From: Mariprofundaceae bacterium
GTDB taxonomy: Bacteria; Pseudomonadota; Zetaproteobacteria; Mariprofundales; Mariprofundaceae
NCBI GenBank assembly: GCA_030950835.1
Contig: JAUZQU010000174.1
Location: 1 to 33,171 of the forward strand
Direction of reading: 5' to 3'
Length of the DNA stretch: 33,171 nt
Part shown: positions 1 through 8,264 of the stretch, in pieces
Numbering within the stretch: position 1 is the first letter of the stretch
How the letters are laid out: every line of letters starts with the position of its first letter
Position numbers and translations under genes: made by a program
The notes under the pieces: generated by a model
Database searches by the model: none
The model's input: the letters and a program-made list of their open reading frames with translations, nothing else
Told to the model about the DNA's origin: nothing

Positions 1-161
1 ATGCGTAGGTTGTGCTTCAAATTCAGAAATAGATAATTTTGGAAGCTTTTGGTCTAGGGTTCGCAGCTGCTGAATTGTTGGGCATGCAGCAAGCGATGGT
101 CTATAAGCCATAAAAGCACGCTATTCCTCCCCATGCCTCAATACGTACTCTAAGGATAACT

Positions 162-515
162 ATGAAAAAGACGTTTACATTAACCCACCCCAAAACAAAA
201 TATGCCCGATTGATTGATGCGGTAAGAAATGAAGTAAAAAGGTATCTAAAACGCGAACGTGGGAAAAGCATCGCTGAAGGTTATGTTTGGAATTTTGCTT
301 GCAAGTTTGGTCCAACTGCCGCACAAGCTAAGGTCATAAACGAAGCCGATTTAAGCAAAGCCATTACAGCCGCCGAGACAGAGCAATGCGAGTCCTTTTA
401 TATTGAGATTTTGGCAAAAAAATGCGCCAAAGCTGAGCAATCATATGTGAAACCTAACAAAGCCATGGCCGAACAGCATGAAGAAGCGGAGCCAGAAAAA
501 ACTGCTGATTCATAA
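162..515 (+). CDS. DUF6172-like hypothetical protein
   Basis: 117-aa ORF beginning MKKTFTLTHPKTKYARLIDAVRNEVKRYLKRERGKS, resembling the small DUF6172 family from memory; upstream AAGGATAACTATG provides a plausible SD. Confidence 0.7.
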   Translation: MKKTFTLTHPKTKYARLIDAVRNEVKRYLKRERGKSIAEGYVWNFACKFGPTAAQAKVINEADLSKAITAAETEQCESFYIEILAKKCAKAEQSYVKPNKAMAEQHEEAEPEKTADS

Positions 516-524
516 ATAATGAAG

Positions 525-1013
525 TCATCTTTTGTGATCAGACCGCCTAGCTTGCGCAATGAAATGGACTAAGTTTTCCTCAAGAGCATGGGCTTGCTGT
601 GGCTGGTCAATGCTCTTTAAAACTTCGATCACACACTCTGCAGTACACAGCCCTGCTTCTTTTTGGTTGCGTCTAAGCGTATAAATCGAAGCAGCTTTAG
701 GCTGCAGCTGGACTTTGTTTAAGCGATGCAAATATGGGCTATGATTATACATTTTTTGCGACTCTTGCCATGTGGCATCAAGTATGATGAAGCTATCAAA
801 GCTTACACATTCCTCCACCCCAGCACTACCCTCACCAGGATAAACCAGTGCTACCGATTCATGTTTGAGCTTATGCAAAAGTTCAATATCTGGCAAAGTC
901 CGACTCCAAACAAAGACCTTACAATTTCCCCCGAGCACTTCAGCTGCCAAGATCCCAGTATTGCTCTTGCGAGTAAGTTCTCGTTGGTGTGTTAACAGAT
1001 AAATATTCACCAT
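525..1013 (-). CDS. DTW domain protein (tRNA-uridine aminocarboxypropyltransferase-like, TapT/YfiP family)
   Basis: Contains LVYPGEGS, the LDATWQES DTW-type motif and the TLRRNQKEAGLCTAECV block. Confidence 0.8.
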   Translation of the reverse strand: MVNIYLLTHQRELTRKSNTGILAAEVLGGNCKVFVWSRTLPDIELLHKLKHESVALVYPGEGSAGVEECVSFDSFIILDATWQESQKMYNHSPYLHRLNKVQLQPKAASIYTLRRNQKEAGLCTAECVIEVLKSIDQPQQAHALEENLVHFIAQARRSDHKR

Positions 1014-1070
1014 ACAAAAGATTTCATGCTGCAGCGTAGGTTGGCTACAATGCTCTCAATCCGCGCTGTT

Positions 1071-1799
1071 TTAATCAGACCTAGGCTTGCTTGCTTGATA
1101 GTCAGCATTCCATTTAAAGGCTATTTTCCCATCTTTATTTGTTGCAGCAGTGGCAGCTTCTTTTTTCTCAGCTTTGGGTTGAATAGAGGGTCTGTCTGCA
1201 GACCACTTAAAATCGGTATTGGCACCTTTTTTAGCAGCAGTCTTAGTGTGCTTGGCAGGGCTAACTTTAGCAGCGCCTTGTTGATCACCTGCCATAGCCT
1301 TAGTTGCTGCTTTGAGCGGTGCATCGGGTCGGTACTTCATCTGTAAGCCATGCAGGAAATTACGCAAAATTTGGTCTTTACACTCACGGTACTGACGGTG
1401 ATCAGACCTGCGAAAGAAGGCACTTAATTCATGTTTGCTGACAGTATATTTCACCAAACTAAGCAGCTGAATCATGGCATCATCTTTTAAGTTTAAAGCG
1501 ATACGCAGCTTCCTTAAAATAATATTGTTGCTTAACCGCTGCTCAGGCTCCTGTTGTGAACCCTCTTTTTTACCCCGTTTATCATGGATAAAACCATTAA
1601 GAAAGGTTGCTAGCTGGGTGTCGTTGCAAAGCTTATAAGCAGGGTCGTCATCTTTTTTTAACCAGTCACTAACTTGCTCGCGGCTAACCGCTAAATCAGC
1701 CAAGGCAAAAAGAGCAATCATTTTGGAGTCATTGATATCAAAGGCATAACGTAGCCTGCGTAAAATGTCGTTGTTGGTCATGCTTGCTCCAGTATTCAC
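1071..1799 (-). CDS. DUF1456 (YehS-like) family protein with Lys/Ala-rich C-terminal tail
   Basis: Two DUF1456 repeats (MTNNDILRRLRYAFDINDSKMI... and LSNNIILRKLRIALNLKDDAMI...); alternative start at the internal MTNND. Confidence 0.8.
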   Translation of the reverse strand: MNTGASMTNNDILRRLRYAFDINDSKMIALFALADLAVSREQVSDWLKKDDDPAYKLCNDTQLATFLNGFIHDKRGKKEGSQQEPEQRLSNNIILRKLRIALNLKDDAMIQLLSLVKYTVSKHELSAFFRRSDHRQYRECKDQILRNFLHGLQMKYRPDAPLKAATKAMAGDQQGAAKVSPAKHTKTAAKKGANTDFKWSADRPSIQPKAEKKEAATAATNKDGKIAFKWNADYQASKPRSD

Positions 1800-2265
1800 A
1801 CTTGCTGAGGTTTCAGCAGAGAAGATACTCAGTCGCCTGAGCTTAGTCTATCATGAAACATAGCATCAACTTTTCAATCGCTCACATAAGATGTAGTGAT
1901 TCAGAGTACAAAGCAGCGGAGTTAAGTCGATTATTGTACTATCTATTGATCAGTATATATCGCTGCTTATCTCGCGTAAATCATCCGCCCAGCGGCTGAA
2001 ATAGTGGCAGAATTTTCGCTATCAATCAATGAGAAGACCTTGCTGAACGATTATGGGAGGGGTTCGGTTTCTGCATGATTTTAATGTGATTCCCCTGAAG
2101 GGAAAGAGTAATGCTCTTGACATTAAGCCCAAGGTTTATACTGTTCCGCACCGTTCCATATTACTGGAACATGCTTTATGATTTAAAAGGTTGAAGCGAA
2201 AATATATATCGTCTTTTACCATCAGTTTTTGTTTGATGAACCAGTTGAATCAAACAATACCCTTT

Positions 2266-2376
2266 GTCATCTGGGTCGGGCCTCGCACGGAAAGTCTTGG
2301 TGAACCCCGTCAGGTCTGGAAAGAAGCAGCGGAAGCGAAGTACTTTCGCGTTGCGAATCAGTCCGATTCAGGTGGC
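2266..2376 (+). ncRNA. ffs: Bacterial small signal recognition particle RNA (4.5S RNA)
   Basis: Core GTGAACCCCGTCAGGTCTGGAAAGAAGCAGCGG matches the SRP RNA apical domain (GGAA tetraloop closed by U-A instead of C-G, followed by GAAGCAGC). The ends pair as GTCATCTGGGTC with GATTCAGGTGGC (Watson-Crick plus G-U); inner arm CGCACGGAAAGT pairs with ACTTTCGCGTTGCG with small bulges; TTTTTTCTC follows. Confidence 0.9.
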
Positions 2377-2386
2377 ATTTTTTCTC
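2377..2386 (+). terminator. U-tract directly after the SRP RNA terminal stem
   Basis: ATTTTTTCTC immediately downstream of the paired 3' end. Confidence 0.45.
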
Positions 2387-2561
2387 AAGTATACTTTGAA
2401 AAACTGACTATTCCCCACGATACCTAGCGTCACCCAAACATGCATTGCTCATCACTTTCGATTGGATTTGAAATCCAAGCATGACAGGCTGCGATGGACA
2501 CTCGTATTCCCGCCTGACGACAACAGAACTATGCATCTTTGAATCAGACTGTTTTGAGTTA

Positions 2562-3200
2562 TTATAGGGGTGATGCTTCTTCGCTGACTGTGAAACCTGT
2601 TAATTTATCCACACGTAAAATACGTTTTTTGAGTGCTAAAGCTTGTGCTTTGCTGGCGACAGGGCCTACCCATACGGCATAGATGCCACCTTTATCGACG
2701 ACTTTGGCGCGTTTGTAATGTTGTTGCATCTTTTTATACATGATATTGGCAAGCGCTTTTTTCTGAAATGCACCGACTTGGATGTATAAATGCCCTTTAC
2801 CAACAGTAATCTTGAGGGCTGAAGCCTTGGCTGGGGCTGGAGTGACTTTGCGCTTAGGCTGAACTGCAGTTTTCTGCGCTGGCGCTATGGCTTGTGTTAT
2901 GTTTGTGGCATATGGATTGATGGAGGACGAGGGTATTTGTTGCTGTGCAGCGCTATAGCCATTCAAAATGTTGTTATAAGGCGAAACTGTGGCAATGACA
3001 GGTTGGCTGAAAGATGGTTTTTCGATGGTTGCCACTTCTGTGGGCATAGTTGGTGTTGCTGTTTCATGTTCAGCTGAGCTTGGGATAAACCAAATAATAG
3101 AAACAACCAAAATAATCAAACTGGCAAGTAAGGCGAGCATGCCAGCCAGTTTGATTTCAGTCGTATTTGCTGCGTATGTTTGCAACCATGGGGTACGCAT
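2562..3200 (-). CDS. SPOR domain membrane protein
   Basis: N-terminal TM segment (LAGMLALLASLIILVVSIIWFI), Pro/Ala-rich linker, C-terminal SPOR fold (LYIQVGAFQKKALANIMYKKMQQ...YAVWVGPVASKAQALALKKRI). Confidence 0.85.
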   Translation of the reverse strand: MRTPWLQTYAANTTEIKLAGMLALLASLIILVVSIIWFIPSSAEHETATPTMPTEVATIEKPSFSQPVIATVSPYNNILNGYSAAQQQIPSSSINPYATNITQAIAPAQKTAVQPKRKVTPAPAKASALKITVGKGHLYIQVGAFQKKALANIMYKKMQQHYKRAKVVDKGGIYAVWVGPVASKAQALALKKRILRVDKLTGFTVSEEASPL

Positions 3201-3205
3201 TATAC

Positions 3206-3601
3206 TTAGTCGAGTTTAAGGATTTCCCCAAGTTTTTCGCAGAATGTGTGGTAGCGGAATGGTTTTTGTAACACATTCAAGGTCAAATCTGGAAAGCGCT
3301 CAACTAAATCATCGGGGTAACCCGTGACAAACAGTACCCGCTCCAACAAACTAGGGTTGACATGAATTAAACTATTGTAAATTTCATCACCTGTGAGTTT
3401 CGGCAAACGAACATCCAGCAGGATAGCTTGGTATTGGTCACCATTCATACTTAACTCAAATAAACCTTGAACAGGGTCACTGATGGTTTTAATTTCACAT
3501 TCAATACCTTTTTCACCAAGAAAACGATTGAGAAAAGCAGCAACAATACTTTGTACAGTATCCTCATCATCCACTGCTAAAACCTTAATTACTTGACTCA
3601 T
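3206..3601 (-). CDS. Single-domain response regulator (receiver domain)
   Basis: VLAVDDED, ILLDVRLPKLTGDE, LFVTG and LQKPF: canonical D/D/T/K receiver residues. Confidence 0.9.
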   Translation of the reverse strand: MSQVIKVLAVDDEDTVQSIVAAFLNRFLGEKGIECEIKTISDPVQGLFELSMNGDQYQAILLDVRLPKLTGDEIYNSLIHVNPSLLERVLFVTGYPDDLVERFPDLTLNVLQKPFRYHTFCEKLGEILKLD

Positions 3602-3621
3602 AGTGTTATAACCTTTTATGC

Positions 3622-4356
3622 CTATTTAGACTGCTGCAAAACAGCAATCATCTGATTTAAATGCTTTAATGCCTGATGGCATACTTCTGCAAGCCTTGGA
3701 TTGTTGGATTCAACGGCTGAATCACGTTTATCTTCTAGCTTTTGCAAACGTTTTTGAAGCGAAGCCTCAAAATGGATGTTGGTACAAAAGTGTGGACACA
3801 TGAGACATGCATCAAGCAAGTAACATGGTTCATCTTTCATGCAGAAGCCGGTATCATGAACTTGTAAATTAGAATTATCAAGCACACGCTGTTGTGTTTC
3901 CGTATTTTCAACATCAAGCTGCACGATTTGGCTTTGAAAGTTGATAAAAGGTGGTTTGAATACTGCAACACGCTGATGTTTGTTGCTCAACGACCACAAG
4001 CCGTTTTCATCTTGACGAATGCCCGGCCAGCGCCATAAAAACAACTCCACGACATAACGTGTTGTTTCATCGAGTTCACTTTGTTGATTCAACCAATCAG
4101 CGATAACTTTGGCAGCATGACCTATGGGTGTATGTTCATGGGCTTCAAAATCCATCTGATATAAATCAACATACAATCGAAGTACGGGTATACCATGTTC
4201 GGATTTATCTGAATTGCGGGTAAGTAAGGCGTTGACACTATCCATTTTGTCTGGGCTAAAGGGAATATCACAGGGGAAAGTGCCGAGAAATATATCAATT
4301 TTTTGGTCGTCTTTGCTGATGCGGAACAAATCACTTTCACTCATCTTTGCCTCCAA
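3622..4356 (-). CDS. Hypothetical protein with C-terminal Cys-rich (putative Zn-binding) domain
   Basis: Complete ORF in an operon; GFCMKDEPCYLLDACLMCPHFCTN cluster followed by a helical Leu-rich tail; alternative start MSESD at 4344. Confidence 0.7.
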   Translation of the reverse strand: MEAKMSESDLFRISKDDQKIDIFLGTFPCDIPFSPDKMDSVNALLTRNSDKSEHGIPVLRLYVDLYQMDFEAHEHTPIGHAAKVIADWLNQQSELDETTRYVVELFLWRWPGIRQDENGLWSLSNKHQRVAVFKPPFINFQSQIVQLDVENTETQQRVLDNSNLQVHDTGFCMKDEPCYLLDACLMCPHFCTNIHFEASLQKRLQKLEDKRDSAVESNNPRLAEVCHQALKHLNQMIAVLQQSK

Positions 4357-5191
4357 GACTGGGTTGAGCCTCTTGTTGTGCAGCTTGGTTCAACATGGTG
4401 CGCGGATTGATTTTCGCGCCTGCAAAATGTACACCCCAATGTAAGTGTGGCCCTGTAGAACGACCCGTACTGCCGACCTCGGCAAATACTTCGCCTGCTT
4501 GTAAGACTTGCCCTTTTTTGACCAAGCTACGTTTGAGGTGAGCATAGATGCTGGTGAGACCATTACCATGTCCGATAGCAATGAGGTTGCCATTTAAATA
4601 CATATCTTCTACCAGCAGCACTTTTCCTGCCAAAGGTGCGAAGACTTTGGTGCCTGCTGCTGCTGCAATATCAATGCCTGAGTGGGGAGAGCGAGGTTTG
4701 TTGTTAATATAACGCTGGGCAGCAAATGGTGTGGAAATGATGCCTGCTACTGGCCAAGACATGGCTGGCCATGTATGCAAGGTGGGTGCGCTGGTTTTGT
4801 AGGCGGTTTTGATGGCTTGTTGGTCAGCGCGTAGGCGTTTTAGGTTTTCAGGGCTAAAGGATGACATGCTTTTTTTGACTTGGATGTGGGAAATGCGAAA
4901 ATCACCTTGGTTGACCTGTATCTCATCATGCCAAGTTTGTTTGGACTGGCTGCTTGACCAAGTGATGGGGTATTTTCCGACTTTGGTATGCAGGTGTACC
5001 GCAATCCATGCTACTTGCTGCTCATCGTGTTTATAAATGGGCCATGACTTACCAAAGGCTTGGACTTTCATGCCCTCAGCTTGGGTAGGGGCAGGGATAC
5101 GCAAAACATCACCTTGGGGGACTTCGTAGCTGCTGGCGAAAGCAGTGAGTTGTAAACAGCAGCATACACAGAGCGAGATGAGGTATTTCAT
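4337..5191 (-). CDS. M23 family (LytM-like) peptidoglycan endopeptidase
   Basis: Signal peptide, HSGIDIAAAAGTKVFAPLAGKV and STGPHLHWGVH; Zn ligands HxxxD and HxH intact. Confidence 0.93.
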   Translation of the reverse strand: MKYLISLCVCCCLQLTAFASSYEVPQGDVLRIPAPTQAEGMKVQAFGKSWPIYKHDEQQVAWIAVHLHTKVGKYPITWSSSQSKQTWHDEIQVNQGDFRISHIQVKKSMSSFSPENLKRLRADQQAIKTAYKTSAPTLHTWPAMSWPVAGIISTPFAAQRYINNKPRSPHSGIDIAAAAGTKVFAPLAGKVLLVEDMYLNGNLIAIGHGNGLTSIYAHLKRSLVKKGQVLQAGEVFAEVGSTGRSTGPHLHWGVHFAGAKINPRTMLNQAAQQEAQPSLGGKDE

Positions 5192-6603
5192 GGTTGAGGC
5201 AGCTCCTTGGTTTGCACTTGTTGTACACTGACATCGGCAACACCATCATGAAAATGCAGTTGCAGCAAGTCGTTGCTGTGTAAACCTTGGCTAGAAGTGA
5301 TGATTTGACCTTGGGTGTTGGTGGTCATGGCATAACCACGTTGCAAAATATGACTAGGGTTGAGGGCTTGTAGATGTTCATGCAGAGCCTGCCAGCGTTG
5401 TTGTTGCTGGTGTAAGCTTTGGTAGGACTGTTGTAATAAACGTTGTTGTACGGCAGCATAATACTGCTGTTGTTGCAGTTTGATATGGTTGGCATGATGC
5501 AACAAACGTTGATTCAAATGATAATAATGATGGGTTTGTTGGCGTAAACGTTGGTAGGGTTCAAGCTGTTGTAAACGCTGGTTGTGTTGTTTTAAAAGAC
5601 GGCGTTGTTGTTGGATATATTGCCTATAATATTGCTGCAAGCGGGTATTACACCGCTCTAATGACCAGTATTTATCATCTTTGTAACGGGTGATGTGATG
5701 GGTTAAACGTTGTTGCAGCTGTTGTTCTTGTTGCTTTTGGCTTTGTAGCTGACGTTGCAAGAGCATAGACAATACATGCTTTTTGGGCAGTTGTTGACGC
5801 AGGGTTTCACGCGATGGGCAACATAATTCAGCGGCATTGGATGGGGTTGCAGCCCGACAATCCGCAGCTAAATCAGCTAGTGTGGTGTCAATTTCGTGCC
5901 CAATGCCTGAAATGACGGGTATAGGGCAGTCTACAATGGCTTTGACGATGTTTTCATCATTAAAACACCATAAATCTTCCATACTTCCGCCACCACGCAC
6001 CAATAAAATCACATCAGGCATCGTTGTTTGTTGTTGTACACGCGAAAAGGCAGCCACAACTTCAGCTATAGCTTGTTCACCTTGCACCAAACATGGGAAA
6101 AGTGTGATGTGCAACCAAGCAGGACGACTGCTTAATACTTTTTTCACATCTTCAAGCGCCGCTGCAGTTGTTGAGGTGATGATGGCAATACGTTGGGGTA
6201 GTGTGGGGATGTTTAGCTTACGTTGGCTTTCAAACCAGCCGCGCTCGGCAAGGGTTTGTTTGCGGCGTTCAAATTCGGCTGCCAAACGCCCTTCACCTTG
6301 GGCTTGAATGCTTTGCACGACCAGTTGGTAGCTGCCGCGTGGTTCATATAAGCTTAAATGTCCTGAAAATATATACGCTTGCCCTTCTTTGGGGCGTGTT
6401 TTTAAACGTAAAGCGGCACTGCGCCAAACTACGGCGGAAATAGCAGCGTGACTATCCTTGATGGTGAAATAGTAGTGACCAGATGAAGGCTTGGTTAAAC
6501 GTGAAATTTCACCCGAAACTTGGATTTGGGCAAAGCCTTGCTCCAAGACTTGTTTGATGCGGGCAGTGAGCTCGGTAACACTAAGCGGTGGACTGGTTTG
6601 CAT
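5188..6603 (-). CDS. xseA: Exodeoxyribonuclease VII large subunit
   Basis: LSVTELTARIKQVLEQGFAQIQVSGEISRLTKPSSGHYYFTIKD..., LLVRGGGSMEDLWCFNDE, PVISGIGHEIDTTLADLAAD, SHILQRGYAMTT; start taken at internal MQTSPPLSVTE rather than the longer ORF to 6654. Confidence 0.95.
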   Translation of the reverse strand: MQTSPPLSVTELTARIKQVLEQGFAQIQVSGEISRLTKPSSGHYYFTIKDSHAAISAVVWRSAALRLKTRPKEGQAYIFSGHLSLYEPRGSYQLVVQSIQAQGEGRLAAEFERRKQTLAERGWFESQRKLNIPTLPQRIAIITSTTAAALEDVKKVLSSRPAWLHITLFPCLVQGEQAIAEVVAAFSRVQQQTTMPDVILLVRGGGSMEDLWCFNDENIVKAIVDCPIPVISGIGHEIDTTLADLAADCRAATPSNAAELCCPSRETLRQQLPKKHVLSMLLQRQLQSQKQQEQQLQQRLTHHITRYKDDKYWSLERCNTRLQQYYRQYIQQQRRLLKQHNQRLQQLEPYQRLRQQTHHYYHLNQRLLHHANHIKLQQQQYYAAVQQRLLQQSYQSLHQQQQRWQALHEHLQALNPSHILQRGYAMTTNTQGQIITSSQGLHSNDLLQLHFHDGVADVSVQQVQTKELPQP

Positions 6604-6608
6604 GGTGT

Positions 6609-8264
6609 TTAAGGCTGCATGGCGTTGCGTTGTAAAGCTTGGGGAATAAACCACTTCTCTTGATTGTGATAAATGCCTGCAGGAGCAGGTTTTATGCCTT
6701 GAATACGTCGGTTCACGGCGGGCAGGGCATAAGCAGCATAAAGGAAGATGAGGGGGGTGTCGTGATGGATTTCTTGTTGCATGATGTTATACCAAGCTTG
6801 GCGTTGTGGCACATCAAAAATACGGCGAGCCTTTTCCAAAGCTTCGTCCACTTTGGCATTGCTGTAGCTTAAAAAGTTAAACTGACGTTCACCTGTTTGG
6901 GAGGAGTGCCAAATGGAGTATTGATCGGGTTCAGGGTTGAGGCTCCAGCCTAAAATGACCGCGTCAAAGTTGCGGGTGTTGATGAAGCTTGCAATGAATG
7001 CTGACCATTCAATCAAACGTATGTGTACTTTAATACCAATGGTTTGCAAACGTTGCTGGATGATGGTGGCAGTGTCGGCACGTTGTTTGTTGCCATTGTT
7101 GGTGACGATGGTGAAGACAAACTTTTTACCATTTTTGCTAACAAAGGACTCACCTGGCTGTTGTACCCAGCCTGCTTGGGCGAGTAAAGCTTTGGCTTTT
7201 TGAGGATCAAAGGGGCGCGGTTTGATGTTTTGATTGACCCAAGGTGTGCCTGGTTTGTAGGGCGTGGCAATGGCTTCACCCAAACCCAACAAGACACCAT
7301 CCACCAATTCTTGGCGGTCTATCGCATAATCAATGGCTTGGCGCACTAAAATATCATCAAAAGGAGGGCGTTTGAGGTTGAAGCCAAGGTAGCTGTAGCC
7401 TGAGCCAAGGTATTGATAACGGGTATAGTTTTGTTTGAGTTGGGCATTGTTATCAAACAAACGTTTGTATTGTATGGGGGTGAGGTTCATCGCATCAATA
7501 TGGGCAGCAGTAAGCTCTAAAAACTGGGTGGCTGAATCAGGAATGATGCGGGTGATACGTTTGTTGATCCATACCTCACCATCAAAATAATCAGGGTTGG
7601 CTGTTAAAACGATAGACTGCTGATTTTGCCAATCTTCAAGAAAATAAGGACCAATACTTGCCTTAGGTTGACGGGATAATTTGGTGTCCATGATGTCTTC
7701 ATCTTTGAAGATATGTTGGGGCAAAATGGAGAGTTGTGCCCACGAAGCAAGGGCAGGGGAGAAGGTCTCTTTATAATGCACGATAAAGGTGTGGGCATCG
7801 GGTGCTTCGGCGCTTGTGACCAAGTTATAGTCTGATTTATAAGGGCTTTGGGTATGCTCATCTTGCATCAGTTGTAGGGTAAACAGGCAATCTTGAGCGC
7901 TGAAAGGTGTACCATCGCTCCATTGAAGGTTGGGTTTGATGGTGAAGGTGATGCTGAGTTTATCTTTGGAGACTTGCCAAGATTCCGCTAATTTGGGCAC
8001 AAGCTTGAAGTTGCGGTCATATTCAAGCAAGGCGAGGTAAAGTTGACCTGCAATAGCATGGCTGGAGGCATCACCTGCAATCATGGGGATTAAATTGCTG
8101 GCATCACCAATCGAAGCATCGGTAAACTGTCCACCATGGCTTGCTTGGTAGCTTGTGGTTGTTGCAGGGTGGTTTTGGATGGGTTTTTCGTCATCAGAGC
8201 ATGAAATCAGGCAAAAAAGACTGCAAAGGATGACTAACTTGGTCGAAAACGTGCGAGAATCCAT
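6609..8264 (-). CDS. ABC transporter oligopeptide-binding protein (SBP_bac_5 family), lipoprotein
   Basis: Lipobox-like LFCLISCSD, LAESWQVSKDKLSITFTIKPNLQWSDGTPFSAQD, VRQAIDYAIDRQELVDGVLLGLGEA. Confidence 0.92.
   Translation of the reverse strand: MDSRTFSTKLVILCSLFCLISCSDDEKPIQNHPATTTSYQASHGGQFTDASIGDASNLIPMIAGDASSHAIAGQLYLALLEYDRNFKLVPKLAESWQVSKDKLSITFTIKPNLQWSDGTPFSAQDCLFTLQLMQDEHTQSPYKSDYNLVTSAEAPDAHTFIVHYKETFSPALASWAQLSILPQHIFKDEDIMDTKLSRQPKASIGPYFLEDWQNQQSIVLTANPDYFDGEVWINKRITRIIPDSATQFLELTAAHIDAMNLTPIQYKRLFDNNAQLKQNYTRYQYLGSGYSYLGFNLKRPPFDDILVRQAIDYAIDRQELVDGVLLGLGEAIATPYKPGTPWVNQNIKPRPFDPQKAKALLAQAGWVQQPGESFVSKNGKKFVFTIVTNNGNKQRADTATIIQQRLQTIGIKVHIRLIEWSAFIASFINTRNFDAVILGWSLNPEPDQYSIWHSSQTGERQFNFLSYSNAKVDEALEKARRIFDVPQRQAWYNIMQQEIHHDTPLIFLYAAYALPAVNRRIQGIKPAPAGIYHNQEKWFIPQALQRNAMQP

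Noticed and set aside
33-113. Coding-looking fragment ILEAFGLGFAAAELLGMQQAMVYKP before a stop near the window start
   Set aside because: Preceded by in-frame stops within 35 nt and no recognised family; may be a gene remnant but cannot be supported from this sequence.
3-1050. Near-identical short words GCGTAGGTTGTGCTTCAA (3-20) and GCGTAGGTTGGCTACAA (1034-1050), possibly flanking repeats of an inserted segment
   Set aside because: Only a 10-mer is exact and flanking sequence does not align; too weak to claim element boundaries without a genome-wide repeat search.
1026-1346. 106-aa plus-strand ORF antisense to the DUF1456 gene
   Set aside because: Composition (Cys/Ser/Phe-rich) is typical of antisense translation; the opposite strand has a recognised family.
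2191-2427. 78-aa plus-strand ORF
   Set aside because: It overlaps the SRP RNA, which has strong structural and sequence support; the translation has no recognisable domain.
5837-6307. 156-aa ORF antisense to xseA
   Set aside because: Shadow ORF of a clear conserved CDS; Ser/Cys-rich translation with no recognisable motif and no independent support.
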